64,000 nt of DNA, from contig CM035807.1 in the NCBI GenBank assembly GCA_020466095.1, positions 17,408,985 through 17,472,984 of the forward strand. The letters are read 5' to 3'. The stretch's first letter is position 1. The number at the start of each line of letters is the position of its first letter. The notes beneath the pieces are model-generated. The model saw nothing but the letters and a program-made list of their open reading frames with translations. It was not told the origin of the DNA and made no database searches. Origin of the DNA: Chlorops oryzae. Its lineage: Eukaryota; Arthropoda; Insecta; Diptera; Chloropidae. Made by a program: the position numbers and the translations under genes. Below, in pieces: positions 12,142 to 22,277 of this stretch.

Positions 12142-12488
12142 TAGGGATGGGCGATATTGGAAAAAGTATCGACTTCAGATAATATTTGCTTCGATAATAT
12201 CGACTGAAACCACAATCGATATTGACTTATCGCAAAAATATATCGGTATTCGACGTCTCTTTCCCCGAAAGACACGATGATCCAAAAATATCGTACTTCG
12301 GTATGGCCTATGTACAATAGTCCGACAGTAATGCGTGCGAGAGAGAGAGAGAGAGATAAGAGGCCCATATTGGATTTTAACTATCGATTTCCTTATTTCG
12401 AATTTAAAAATATCACTCACAAATTTCGTATCGATGTTTCAAAAATATCGATATTTCTAAGTATCGACATTTTCTCTGCTCATCCCTA
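12142..12488. mobile_element. hAT-type MITE rich in ATCGAT, 8-bp TSD CTTCCTAG
   Basis: The ends TAGGGATGGGC and inverted TAGGGATGAGC fit the hAT terminal pattern YARNG. The direct repeat CTTCCTAG is perfect at 12134-12141 and 12489-12496. The interior holds many ATCGAT/ATCGATA motifs and a (GA)n stretch. Related but unbounded fragments with TAGGGATG plus ATCGAT motifs occur at about 4783-4830 and 28042-28095. Confidence 0.83.
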
Positions 12489-13256
12489 CTTCCTAGAGAA
12501 CTGCTTAAAGCTCTTTATCGGTCCCACCAAATCATATATATTTTGAGAATAATTTTGATGATAAACTCTTTTTACGTTCAATGGATATAAGAATGATTTC
12601 AATGAGATAATTTCAAATTAATTTATATTTTTTTTATGCAGTCAAACATACCTACTGAATTTCTCTTAAGAGTGTACTTACTATAAAGATTTTTAATTGA
12701 TTTAAATATGCCAATGTAGATTAAAAGTGCGGGGCTAAAGTTTCTCCGTCTGATTGAGATAAGCGAGTTTGCTGCCCTCGAGATGCTTTTGTTTTTGTTT
12801 AGTATTGATAAAGATAGGTTAGGTTAAGATAGATTAAACACAGAGAGGATGTATGAAAAATAGCAGTGATGATTATAAAAGTGGTCAAGTAAATACATAC
12901 GTGAAGAACAATTGGAATTCGTTTAAATGTATATAACCAACAATAAAATTGTCTAACTTTTCAACTTAGCAGGGCATCGGAAAAAATGCACTAACAATAA
13001 TGAAAAATGCATTTAAACCAATGAAAAAATTCAAGTTAAGTCTCCAGGCCCATTCCTCTAAAAATTGTCCTTAATGGATCTTCATTTATGATTTGGTTTA
13101 TATCAGTTATGGTGATATTAAGAAATTCGAAATTAAAATAATATTAATATTATTTGAGAAGATTGGCTTATTCAAGCTTTTAAAGGAAATTTTTCCAGAT
13201 GCATTAATTTGGACACTATAACCGTATTTCTTCATCGTTTTAAACGCAATTTTTGT

Positions 13257-13948
13257 CATTTTTAGTGAATTTTTTCTGAACCCTACACATTAGCAAGTCC
13301 CGGCTTAAACAGGGAGACAAAGCATGAGACACTGGAAGGAAACACATGAGAGTGACGGAGACGAAAGACATATATCTCCCTGTTTTATCCCTGTTTAAGC
13401 CGGGACCAAGTTGATTGGAACCTTCGTTCTCAAAAAAAGTTCCATCGATCGATTGATCGATTTACGAATAGATTTATTCCTAATTGACTTATCGATTTCA
13501 TGAATGATTGAATCGACTATTTATTATGACATTAATTTGGTTTGATAGATCGGTATAAAGAAATAGACGAAATAGTTTACCTGCTAATCAATCGAAAAAA
13601 GTTGACATTATGTTAATCTTCCCGAATGAGAAAATCCCCGAAGTAACTGCGATTCGAACTAATTAGATTTTATTTAGATTTAAGATGAATTAAAAATATC
13701 ATAACTTTTATTTATACAATTTAAATCCACAATAACGAAATATTTATAATCGTATGAAAATGATTCATCAGCTCGATTATTATTATTGCTTTTACGTCAT
13801 TTCAAAAACTTATTGCCGCGTCATAATAAAAATCCCTTAATGTATGGACTGTATTAGTCATAATTGGAAGAATGGAGCAATGAGGCTAAAAATTTACCAA
13901 GCATAACTTCAAAGTGTCAACGACTTTATGGATTATAAACTATTTTGG
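13257..13948. repeat. Direct duplication, copy 1
   Basis: This is the first of two adjacent copies of about 690 bp, beginning near TTTTTAGTGAATTTTTTCTGAACCC. It contains a perfect 19-bp inverted repeat, GTCCCGGCTTAAACAGGGA at 13297-13315 paired with 13388-13406, enclosing about 72 bp. Compared with copy 2 it differs largely by 1-3 base insertions and deletions. Confidence 0.85.
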
Positions 13949-14630
13949 ATTTTTAGTGCTTTTCTGAACCCAGTTGAGCCCGGTTTAAAAGGAACAAAGC
14001 ATGAGACACTGGAAGGAAACACATGAGAGTGACGGAGACGAAAGACATTATATCTCCCTGTTTTATCCCCTGTTTAAGCCGGGACCAAGTTGATTGGAAC
14101 CTTCGTTCTCAAAAAAAGTTCCATCAATCGATATCGATTGAATGATTTATTCCTAATTGACTTATCGATTTCATGAATGATTGAATCGACTATTTATTTG
14201 CTTAATTTGGTTTGATAGATCGATATAAAGAAATAAGAAATAGTTTCCGAGCAAACAATCGAAAACAAGTTGACATTTTGGTTTTCTTCCCGAATGAGAG
14301 AAATCCCCGAAAACTGGATTCGAACTAATTAGCATTTTATCTTGATTTAAGATGGAATTAAAAAACAAATTTTTTTTTTATACAATTTTCTCCACAATAC
14401 CCGCCATAAAATTATTATCGTATAAATGACTTCACCTCGATGATTATTATTGCTTTTACGTCATTTCAAAAACTTAGTTCGCCGCGCAACTAATAAAAAT
14501 CCCTTAACTGTATCGGACTGTATTAGTCATAATTGCAGAAGAATGGCAGCAAGTGGGTACATAACATACATACAAACGCCAAAGAAACCACGTTTCAAAG
14601 TGTTCAACGAACTTTATGGGATTATCGCTG
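13949..14630. repeat. Direct duplication, copy 2
   Basis: This is the second copy, in the same orientation, beginning TTTTTAGTGCTTTTCTGAACCC and running to ACTTTATGGGATTATCGCTG. The internal 100-bp block AAGCATGAGACACTGGAAGG... is nearly identical to copy 1. The left arm of the hairpin is degraded here. The copies are back to back with no element ends. Confidence 0.85.
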
Positions 14631-14984
14631 TTACCGAGGGAATTTCTTAGATGACTTGACTCTGCCGTTGGCTTTGATTTCTCATGAAATAATAATATAC
14701 AATAAGTACGTATGTAGGTACATATGTAGTGTATATATGTGGGTATAAAAATATTGAGTAAAAACCGAAAGGCAAGGAAAAGAAAAATAACCTGCGCTCG
14801 ATTGTTCGTGGTGGTGGCTTTTGTCTTGACTCACACTACGGCTGGCTTTGTTGCACTGAATTGGTGAAGCTGTTGCGATCAGTTTGATGAAGTTGTGGTT
14901 GAGAATGTGGTTGAAGTTGAGATTGAGGTGGCTTCGCGATTTTAAAAATAGGCTTCGATTTTGATCCAAAAATTAATTGCTTAC

Positions 14985-15032
14985 CTGAGAGTGCAGTTTC
15001 CAATCTTTGTAGGCTTTCACAATGTAATCCAT
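14985..15032 (-). CDS. Candidate first coding exon (MDYIVKAYKDWKLHSQ...)
   Basis: On the minus strand an ATG at 15032-15030 sits in a good start context (ATAACAATGG) and opens 16 codons, MDYIVKAYKDWKLHSQ. These end exactly at a strong donor, CTCAG|GTAAGC (14985/14984), phase 0. The upstream sequence is purine-rich and looks like a fly 5' untranslated region, with AAAGC, CAA and AACAAC repeats. The Inr+DPE promoter at 16452 lies about 1.4 kb upstream on the same strand. I do not recognise the protein. The next exon was not found with confidence; a Gln-rich frame at about 14925-14830 is one candidate. The remaining exons would lie to the left. Confidence 0.5.
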
Positions 15033-16452
15033 TGTTATTTTCTTTCCTTTCTTTTCTTTGCTTTGCTTTGCTTTGCTTTTCGGCTTTTGGCTTTTGGCTT
15101 GGGAAGAACCGTTCACTTTCGACTGTTGCGAATTTTAATGAGCTGTTGTCTTGAGTGCGGTTTTCGGTAACGGTTTTTTAATTATTGCTGGCGCTTTTTC
15201 TTTTATTAAAAAAAAAAAAAAATAGACGCTTTTTTATAATTTTTTTTGAGGTCACTTCTCTTTTGTCTTGCTTTTTGTTTATTTCAATTATGTTGAAAAT
15301 TGTTGTTGTTGTTGTTGTTAGTTTTGTTGGAAATCACTTCGAATGAGTGCGTCTCTTACAAAATGTTAGCTTGAAGTGTTATACAGCATCGCCCAGGGTC
15401 AACAATTTAAACGGTCAGTTAGGCACCAACATCAACCGACGCTACTCCACACACACACGGCGCTTTTTGTTGTTGTTCTTGTTGAGAGTGTTTGTTGAGA
15501 CTTGTTGCTGGTGCTATTGTTGAATGTGGTATTTTGTTGAATGAATAAGAATTCACCTTTGGGACGTGAACAAGAAAAAAAAACACCAAAAAACCAAAAA
15601 CCACACGATAGATTTGTGTTGCGGGGGGAAAAACGAACGTTGAAAATTTCGAAATTTTTTCTTTTAATTTTTTTTTTCTTTCTTTCAATGGCTTGACGTT
15701 GGAATTTTGTTCCGTGATTTAGATCTGCATGGTGTATGTGATTTTTTATTAAATCGTGACTTTTTTCAGATTTTAATCTACTCCGTTCATTTGTATATTG
15801 ACGCGCGCGATCAACGATGTCGATTACGATGCCGTTAGAGGTAATTTTAAATAATTTCTTCTTTTTTTATATGGTTTTTCTGCTCTCTAGTGTTCTGTTT
15901 GCCCTTTGAGGTTTTCAAAATTTCAATTTGCGAACTTTTAACTCGAACTTTTCATTTATCAAAAGCAAAAAAAAAAAAACATATAAAATTTAAGAAAAAA
16001 TCGCACACAAAAAAAAATGTGCCAACTTTTGATGTGAGTCGTTGTCGTTGTCGTCGTCGGTTATCGTCGCTTGTCGTTGTCGGCGACGTTTTTGTTTGCA
16101 AACGCTCTGTACACACAACTACTAAACACAATAGCACGCGCTATTCGCGCCGTTCGCTCTTCGATCTAGTCTAGTTAGTACTGGTTGCAAGTCTTATTGC
16201 GTTTGGCGTCACTCTTCGATGCGGCTGCGTTGTGTTCTAGTTCGAATTTGATTGACAATCGGACCGATAAAGCGGATTGACTGAACATTTGATTGATTGA
16301 ATGTCTTATGTCAGACAAGGCGAAGAAGAAGAAAACAATAATAATAATATATAATAATAATAATAATAAAGAGACCCTAACACCGACACCGCGATATCTC
16401 TCTAACTTCCCGACCAAATCGGACTACTCCGCTCAAATGCCTGAGTACGACT
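15033..16452 (-). other. Probable 5' UTR region of the minus-strand gene
   Basis: This stretch between the proposed start site and the candidate ATG holds CAA/GAC repeats (for example CGACGACGACAACGACAACG around 16040-16080 on the minus strand), (AAC)n near 15300-15320 and a (TAA)n microsatellite at about 16336-16370. Open frames here are repeat-driven. It may contain a 5' UTR intron; I could not fix its splice sites. Confidence 0.35.
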
Positions 16453-16454
16453 GA
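16421..16454 (-). promoter_or_regulatory. Core promoter, Inr plus DPE (minus strand)
   Basis: The minus-strand sequence TCAGTC (16454-16449) matches the fly initiator TCAKTY, placing +1 at the A of 16452. At exactly +28 to +32 (16425-16421) is AGTCC, a match to the downstream promoter element RGWYV. No TATA box is seen about 30 bp upstream. The sequence downstream on the minus strand is typical of a long fly 5' UTR and leads to the ATG at 15032. The exact Inr-DPE spacing is the main support; chance cannot be excluded. Confidence 0.5.
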
Positions 16455-17852
16455 CTTGATTGTGGATATAGCAACCTGCTTGCTGACTTGCTTACTTGCT
16501 TGCCAGCGGGCTCGGTTTCGTTTGCGGATTCGTTATTCTATTCGTTTATAATTTTTCTTATTTCGCATTTTTCCTCTTCTTCTTCTTCTTCTCCTTTTTG
16601 GCCAACTGTTGCTGCTTTTGTTGATTTCTTTATCGTTGTATCAAAAAGCAAAACAAAAAAAAAACCTGTAAGACCGACTAACTATGTGACGATCTACGAA
16701 GTTTTTTTTTTTTTCATTTTTTCTTCTCTTCATTAACGTACCACCAACCAACCAACATGTCGATGAGTGGGAACTTGTTCGCATCAAACAGAAATTTCCG
16801 CAGCTAAAGTCTGGGTTTTCTCTCCTTCGCAAAAGGCGCAAAGGTCCATGTGATAATTTATTGTTATTTTTCTGTAAATAATCCTCGTGTGGGATTTTCA
16901 AAAAAAAAAGTAATAATAAATAAAAAAATTAATTTGAAAACAAGAAGAGATTAATAGAACAAGTTTGCAATACACTTTCGAAACTATTAAAGGAGTATTT
17001 ATCGTTTGAAATCGTTCCACAATGGACGAACATCGGGTGGGCGAAAGAACTGTGAAAGCATAACACCCTCGTTCGAGATGTCTTTTTCGGATCCCAAATT
17101 ATATAAACACGTAGGTATATCTATGTGGAATGGACGACAATAGCTCGTCTATTGTCTTATCGGGGTTTTTTTTTTAAATGCCTCAATAGAGAAGGATTTT
17201 GCCGGAAGCTATTTTGATGCCGTAATGATGATAAACACGGCCGGAAATCGTCTCTCTTATGATCCTTCAAAGCAATTAAATAATAAAACGAAATTTTAAA
17301 AAAGTCTGTACTCTAAAAAATATTTTTGCAATCACATTTTTTCAAGCCATTAAGCTTAATGAGCACAGTGGAACGAAAAAGCTTGGAGTCTTTTAATAAT
17401 TTTTTTTTGTTCTTTTTTGATAGAAAAAAGAGGTTGTTTTTCTGAGGAAATGTATGTCATAATGCAATTGGAAATTCTCTCCGATTCGATTTTGTATGTA
17501 GTCGAGTTAATCGTTTATTACTTTCGCCCACAGAGGCACGAGAAATAATCACATGTTCAACTTTTGTTTTCATTATTGTCGAAACAAGAAAAACAACTTT
17601 TGTTGTTTTAAGCTCTTATGTATTCAGCTCATTTCGATTAACTCTCAATTGAAATTAAAATGGATGCTCACTGTAAACTCTTTGAATTGTTTAAGCAAGT
17701 TAAACAAAGATTTTTATTTTATTCTCAATTTTTTTTTTTTTTTTTAGATGAAATCGAGTTATGTTCTTTTCGCTTGCAATCGTTCATTTTATTCTTCAAA
17801 CATTTACCGTAGGATCTTAGAACGTTTAAGATCAGAAAAGATAACTTTTTGC

Positions 17853-18075
17853 TATACCCTCAGTGCGGAGTTAAGTAAGATTCGGTTAGGTTAGTTCGGG
17901 GGCCACCATTAAGGGTGACACACTTAGGCCTCACATGGGCCCGTTGTGATACCACGAATAATGGGAAAACAGAAACAGAAAAAACGACACAAACACCCAC
18001 GACCTTGAATGGGAGTTGAACCCAGAGACTCTCGCATCGTAAGTTGGCATCTCAACCAACTACGACTGTTCCGGA
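17853..18075 (-). mobile_element. tRNA-derived SINE with an (AACCT)n tail
   Basis: Read on the minus strand, a tRNA-like head starts near 18075 (GTAGTTGGTTGAGATGCC as A-box region, GGGTTCAACTCCC as B box). A body follows with GGTATCACAACGGGCCCATG and GGCCTAAGTGTGTCACCC, then AACTAACCTAACC, and finally CTTACTTAACTCCGCACTGA ending near GGGTATAG. The same body and terminal sequence recur at 33458-33843, which defines the family. No clear TSD. Confidence 0.72.
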
Positions 18076-18200
18076 GGATTATTTCTTTGAGTGTGTTCAG
18101 AAAAAATATGTATACTCCTGCTTTGGTCAGAGCTGCTGAATGATTGAAGGCCTGTTCAGGAATCTCGGTTCTCTTAAGATAATCAGATCGCTCTCTCTAT

Positions 18201-18440
18201 CTATGTATGTATGTTAGAGTGACCGCCACTTAGGCCGTATACCGCGGGCCCGTTGTGATACACGAGGAGATTTTCTTGTGTTTATGTAGTGTAGTGTGCC
18301 CCAGGAATGCGGTTCTTTTGGAAATAACCAGATCGCTAGGTTCTGAACATCTATCTATCGTTTCGTCATGTACCTGGAGTAGAACCGTCGACCTTAGATT
18401 AAGAGCATAGCAAGCATCCCCTACGCTCTCCCAGAGCTGA
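18201..18440 (-). mobile_element. tRNA-derived SINE, second family member
   Basis: On the minus strand the head begins near 18440 with CTCTGGGAGAGCGTAGGGGA and has a B box GGTTCTACTCC. The body includes GTATCACAACGGGCCCGCGG, and the tail is a CATACATACATAG run. It aligns closely with the plus-strand copy at 35483-35727. A 10-bp near-match (CTCTCTCTAT at 18191 and TTCTCTCTAT at 18444) may be a decayed TSD. Confidence 0.7.
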
Positions 18441-19901
18441 AGATTCTCTCTATAGGCAAAAGGAAAATCTTATCAATCTTAATCCTCTAAATTTTAGAAC
18501 TGAGCCTCATACATTTTAGTCAGAGGAATTCAAGCTAAGCTCACAATGGCCCACAAGATGATCTTTATTTTAAGATTCTTTCTTGAAGGCCTTCGATAGA
18601 GAAAAGTTCTTCGTGTGCGAAGGAAATTTGAGAAAAACAGAATGCAGACCATAGAAGACTATTTTCAAAATTCGTATACGCTTGCAATTCCTGCAAATTT
18701 TCAACAAATGCAAATGTATGGAAGCAGTTACAATCGAAAACGCAGTTGATTGAAACTGGTTCAATATATTTGCATGTGTTGAATATTTGCGAGAATTCCT
18801 TCGCTATTGGAAACCAGGCATAACTATTTCCTGAAACATTATCTTATTCAAGGGCCTTTAAAATAGATCAATTATGGCGAAAATGTCGTAAGGTAGATCG
18901 AAGGTCTTTTCTGATAATGAACCTAAGACCCATTATTATTATGGAGTTCTGTGAAATAATTGATCGTTTTATATTTTGAAGGTATTAGTCCTCATTCGAG
19001 TTAATTCATTGTTCATAAGTATATATTGTTGTATAGTGTCATAAAATTTCATGAAGACAAATGATTTTATTATTTGTTTTTGTTTTTTGTTTTGTTTTCG
19101 TTTCCTTTTTCTAAGCTCTAATCATTTATAAATAATAAAAGTTGTGCTAGTTCTTTGGTTCTTCGAACCGAGGCTAACGAGTGCCATGAGTGAGTTATAA
19201 TTCATAAATCTATCGAATGGATTTTCGATTTAAGTTTATATTATATTGACCACTTAAGTTGCGCGAATAAACTGGTTCAGACATTTGATTGTGGGACTCA
19301 TAGCATGTGCTAGCTTAAGACGCCATAACAAAGCTTACTTACCTATATTTAGTAATTTTAATTACCCAATTATTCCACATCGTTGCGAAGGGAGTAGCAA
19401 ATTACACAGGTAATGCAGACTTCATTGCGGAAAAGCATTGGTGGCAGAGATCCCCCACTAAAAAAGGATGAATGTATGCACTTAAAAAGTTTTAGGAGCA
19501 GACAAGTGGGCAATTTGCTCGTTGGGGATAGAGGGGACGAATAAGAAGAAGTAGAAAATGAGACAGCAAAACCTAATCTCACGACGATGAGTGGATTCCG
19601 TATCATGCGTTGTGTTCACCTTTGGAAACTGACTATAACGGATTTTTATCAATCAGATCTATTATTCTATCTGGATGAATTGAAGATTTTGCTCGGTAAT
19701 GAATCACCCGATTTAGATTTTGTGGATCACTTACATCTTATCAATATGTGGAAGTGAATAAACATTTTTATTTTATTTCGAAATCAGAACAAGTTTGTCT
19801 AATCTTCGGGTATGTTAAGATTATTCTTTTAGGCGACTGCACTGGCTTTCATAAGTGATCATCAGAAGATACCACTGTGTGATTAAATACACCCGCTTTT
19901 C

Positions 19902-20444
19902 ATGAGTCATAGTAAGACATCATATATATGTATATATGGTATATACTTTGGCTTAAGCACATATATTAGCTTGTGCCACAAAGGTCAATTGGTTTTCCGA
20001 CCAAGCAATGGGGCAATCGGAAATCGTTTCAATATAGCAAAAAACAACCACGTACCTTCTGAAAGACGATGCGCTGCTGACGTTGCTGTTGCTGAGATTC
20101 CTTGGACTGGGTACATGACACGGAGGTGGTTCGCGTTATACGCTCGAAAAGAAGACACCGGATTCGCCTTATGCGATCGAAGATTTCAACTGAATGAATT
20201 ACTCGAAAAAGACAAAGGATCTCGCGCGACACTCTCGACGGTTTTTGATTTAATACCTAATAGTTCTAAGCAACCGGTGTTGCCCATCAAGCATTGCGGG
20301 AAAAAAGCCCGAGCAGCTCAGCTTGAAGTGCTGCCCTCCTTTTTCCCGTTTTTCGCCGCTGCCAGGGTTTCGTTGCGTAACGACAGCGGCAAAAACGGAA
20401 AATATGCTTGCTGGTATTATCCATGTTGGAAATATCTTTTATAA
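19902..20444 (+). other. 180-codon open frame, function not recognised
   Basis: This is the longest non-repetitive open frame outside the known genes. It overlaps a GC-richer stretch (about 20040-20420). On the minus strand the same DNA has a plausible splice donor, CAGAAG|GTACGT at 20056/20055, preceded by a CAG-rich segment, so the signal could come from a minus-strand 5' exon. A near-perfect hairpin (CCGTTTTTCGCCGCTG with CAGCGGCAAAAACGG, one base unpaired) lies at about 20347-20400. No domain is recognised and the first 40 residues look non-coding. Confidence 0.2.
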
Positions 20445-22113
20445 CGGAGGCCATTGTATGATGGAATAACATATATCTCTAAATTCAGAAATAAATTTGA
20501 AGATTTTTGCTCACAACTAAAAATCGCTTCTAAGGATTTTACGACCTCATTTAATTCTACACAAGTTCGGTCGATAAAAAAACCATCATTTATCAATGAA
20601 AAATATATTTGTTTATCGGAATATGATGGTAACTATCCGGTCATATTTAAGTTATCCAGTTATTTCGGTCCTATCCGGTCGGATATATTTTAAAAATGGC
20701 AATAATTTTTTACAGTTTCAAATCAAAATAGAAGAAAATTTTCATCCGGATAAGATTTTTTATGGTATATCCGATTTCATCTTATCCGTAATAAACATTT
20801 TTTCAATTTCGGTAAAATTTGCGATTGCCAAACTTTCGGTGACTTTAAGCAAATAGTTTCAGCTTTCATCCGGTAGCTTATCGACAAAGAAAACAATTTT
20901 GAATGACGGTTTAGGAAAGTTCTTGGCCCAATTAGAATAATTTCTTTTAAAAATATTTGACATTCATTAAGAAATATTTTCAACAAATTGAGCCATCGAA
21001 GTATGTACCTCGAAAATTTTGTCAACCATCCTCAGCCGAATTTGTTTGGCTTAAATATTGAAATGTGTTAATTTAAAAATCGTGTTTTTTATCGGTTAGG
21101 ATTTAGCTTTGTTGGTTTTTTTTTTTTTTAAATAATAATAACAAACTCGCATAAAAAAATATCAAATGAAGCCGCTACTTTTTCCAATAATTTTGATTTA
21201 ATGTCTATATTATGAGATTATTCATTGACACAATATTTGATTTATATCTTTGAGACAACAATATACATATTCTATATACATATATAAAGAATTTTTCTTA
21301 ACATTTCACTCAGTTTCTGATCTCATATGCAATAAATATTAGACACGCTTACTTCGTATAAAGGAAAAATTATGACAGAGTCGTAACTGCTGAGATTCAA
21401 AAAATATGGAAAAAAAAAACATAGTCGGATAATCTATGAAGTCATAAAAAATAATAATTCTAAATTTTTTGAGATGCGAAAAAGTTATTTGTTAATATGT
21501 GAGGCTTAAATAATAGCACGTTTAGAGGGTAATAACAGCCACGCGGAAGGCCAAAACGCATTTGAAAGGAATAGAAGCTTTCAACTTGAGCAGGCGGAAC
21601 AAAGTAGAGGAGATTTATGGCCATGTCAAAGTGTTACGCTAATTTTCAAAAAACTATTAAAATATTATATAAAACCGTTGCCATTACCGATCGATCAGAC
21701 AGCCACCGTGTGACAAGACTCTATTTCTAAGATTCGCCAGAGAACCAGACCGGACGGTGTTTCGATTCTAGAAGATTTATTCAGAGGCATCTTTGAGACT
21801 TCTGACCTATGAACGATTCCTTCTGAGTCCTCCATCAAACTACCGCCGGGGCTCATTTAAACATTGCCCGGTTACTGAACGGTAATATAAAAAATACATG
21901 AGCACGTTGACATACCTTACTTTATAGAATTTTAGCAAATCGGGATTCAAAAAATTATCATAATAGTTACCCTTATTCATTATCATCTGCTCCACTTTAA
22001 TACGCAAAGGGCCCTGTTAAGAAATTAGCGCATAACAATGCCCTACTTTATGAAAATTTTCTAACTCGATCTCGCATATTTTGCTTGGACTGTTAAGAAT
22101 TTTTGTCAATACA
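20445..22113. other. Non-coding AT-rich stretch
   Basis: No exon or bounded repeat was recognised. A moderately GC-rich patch at about 21670-21880 could be an old element but has no terminal repeats that I can see. Confidence 0.5.
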
Positions 22114-22277
22114 CAGTGGCGTAGCGAGATATTTCAGCACCCGGGGTACGATGGGGGTTCAATGCAGGAAATGCCGCCCCCTCCAACCGGCCTCAATAAA
22201 AATACCTTCATAAAAATATAAAAATGATTTGATGCCCGGGGCGGCTGCCCCCTTCGACCCCCCTCGCTTCGCTATTG
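22114..22277. mobile_element. hAT-type MITE (CAGTGGCGTAGCGAG end)
   Basis: The left end CAGTGGCGTAGCGAG and inverted right end CAATAGCGAAGCGAG match at 12 of 15. The flanks TCAATACA (22106-22113) and TCAACACA (22278-22285) agree at 7 of 8 positions, a slightly decayed 8-bp TSD. The interior is GC-rich, with CCCGGGG and GCCCGGGGCGG blocks. Confidence 0.75.

Noticed and set aside
14682..14969. 95-codon minus-strand frame as a gene
   Set aside because: It starts in what should be the intron after the candidate exon at 14985; another frame of the same bases (Gln/Pro/His-rich) looks more like coding, so this frame is a shadow.
20596..21025. Overlapping 80-codon frames on both strands
   Set aside because: AT-rich composition, no splice signals, no recognisable domain, mutually overlapping.
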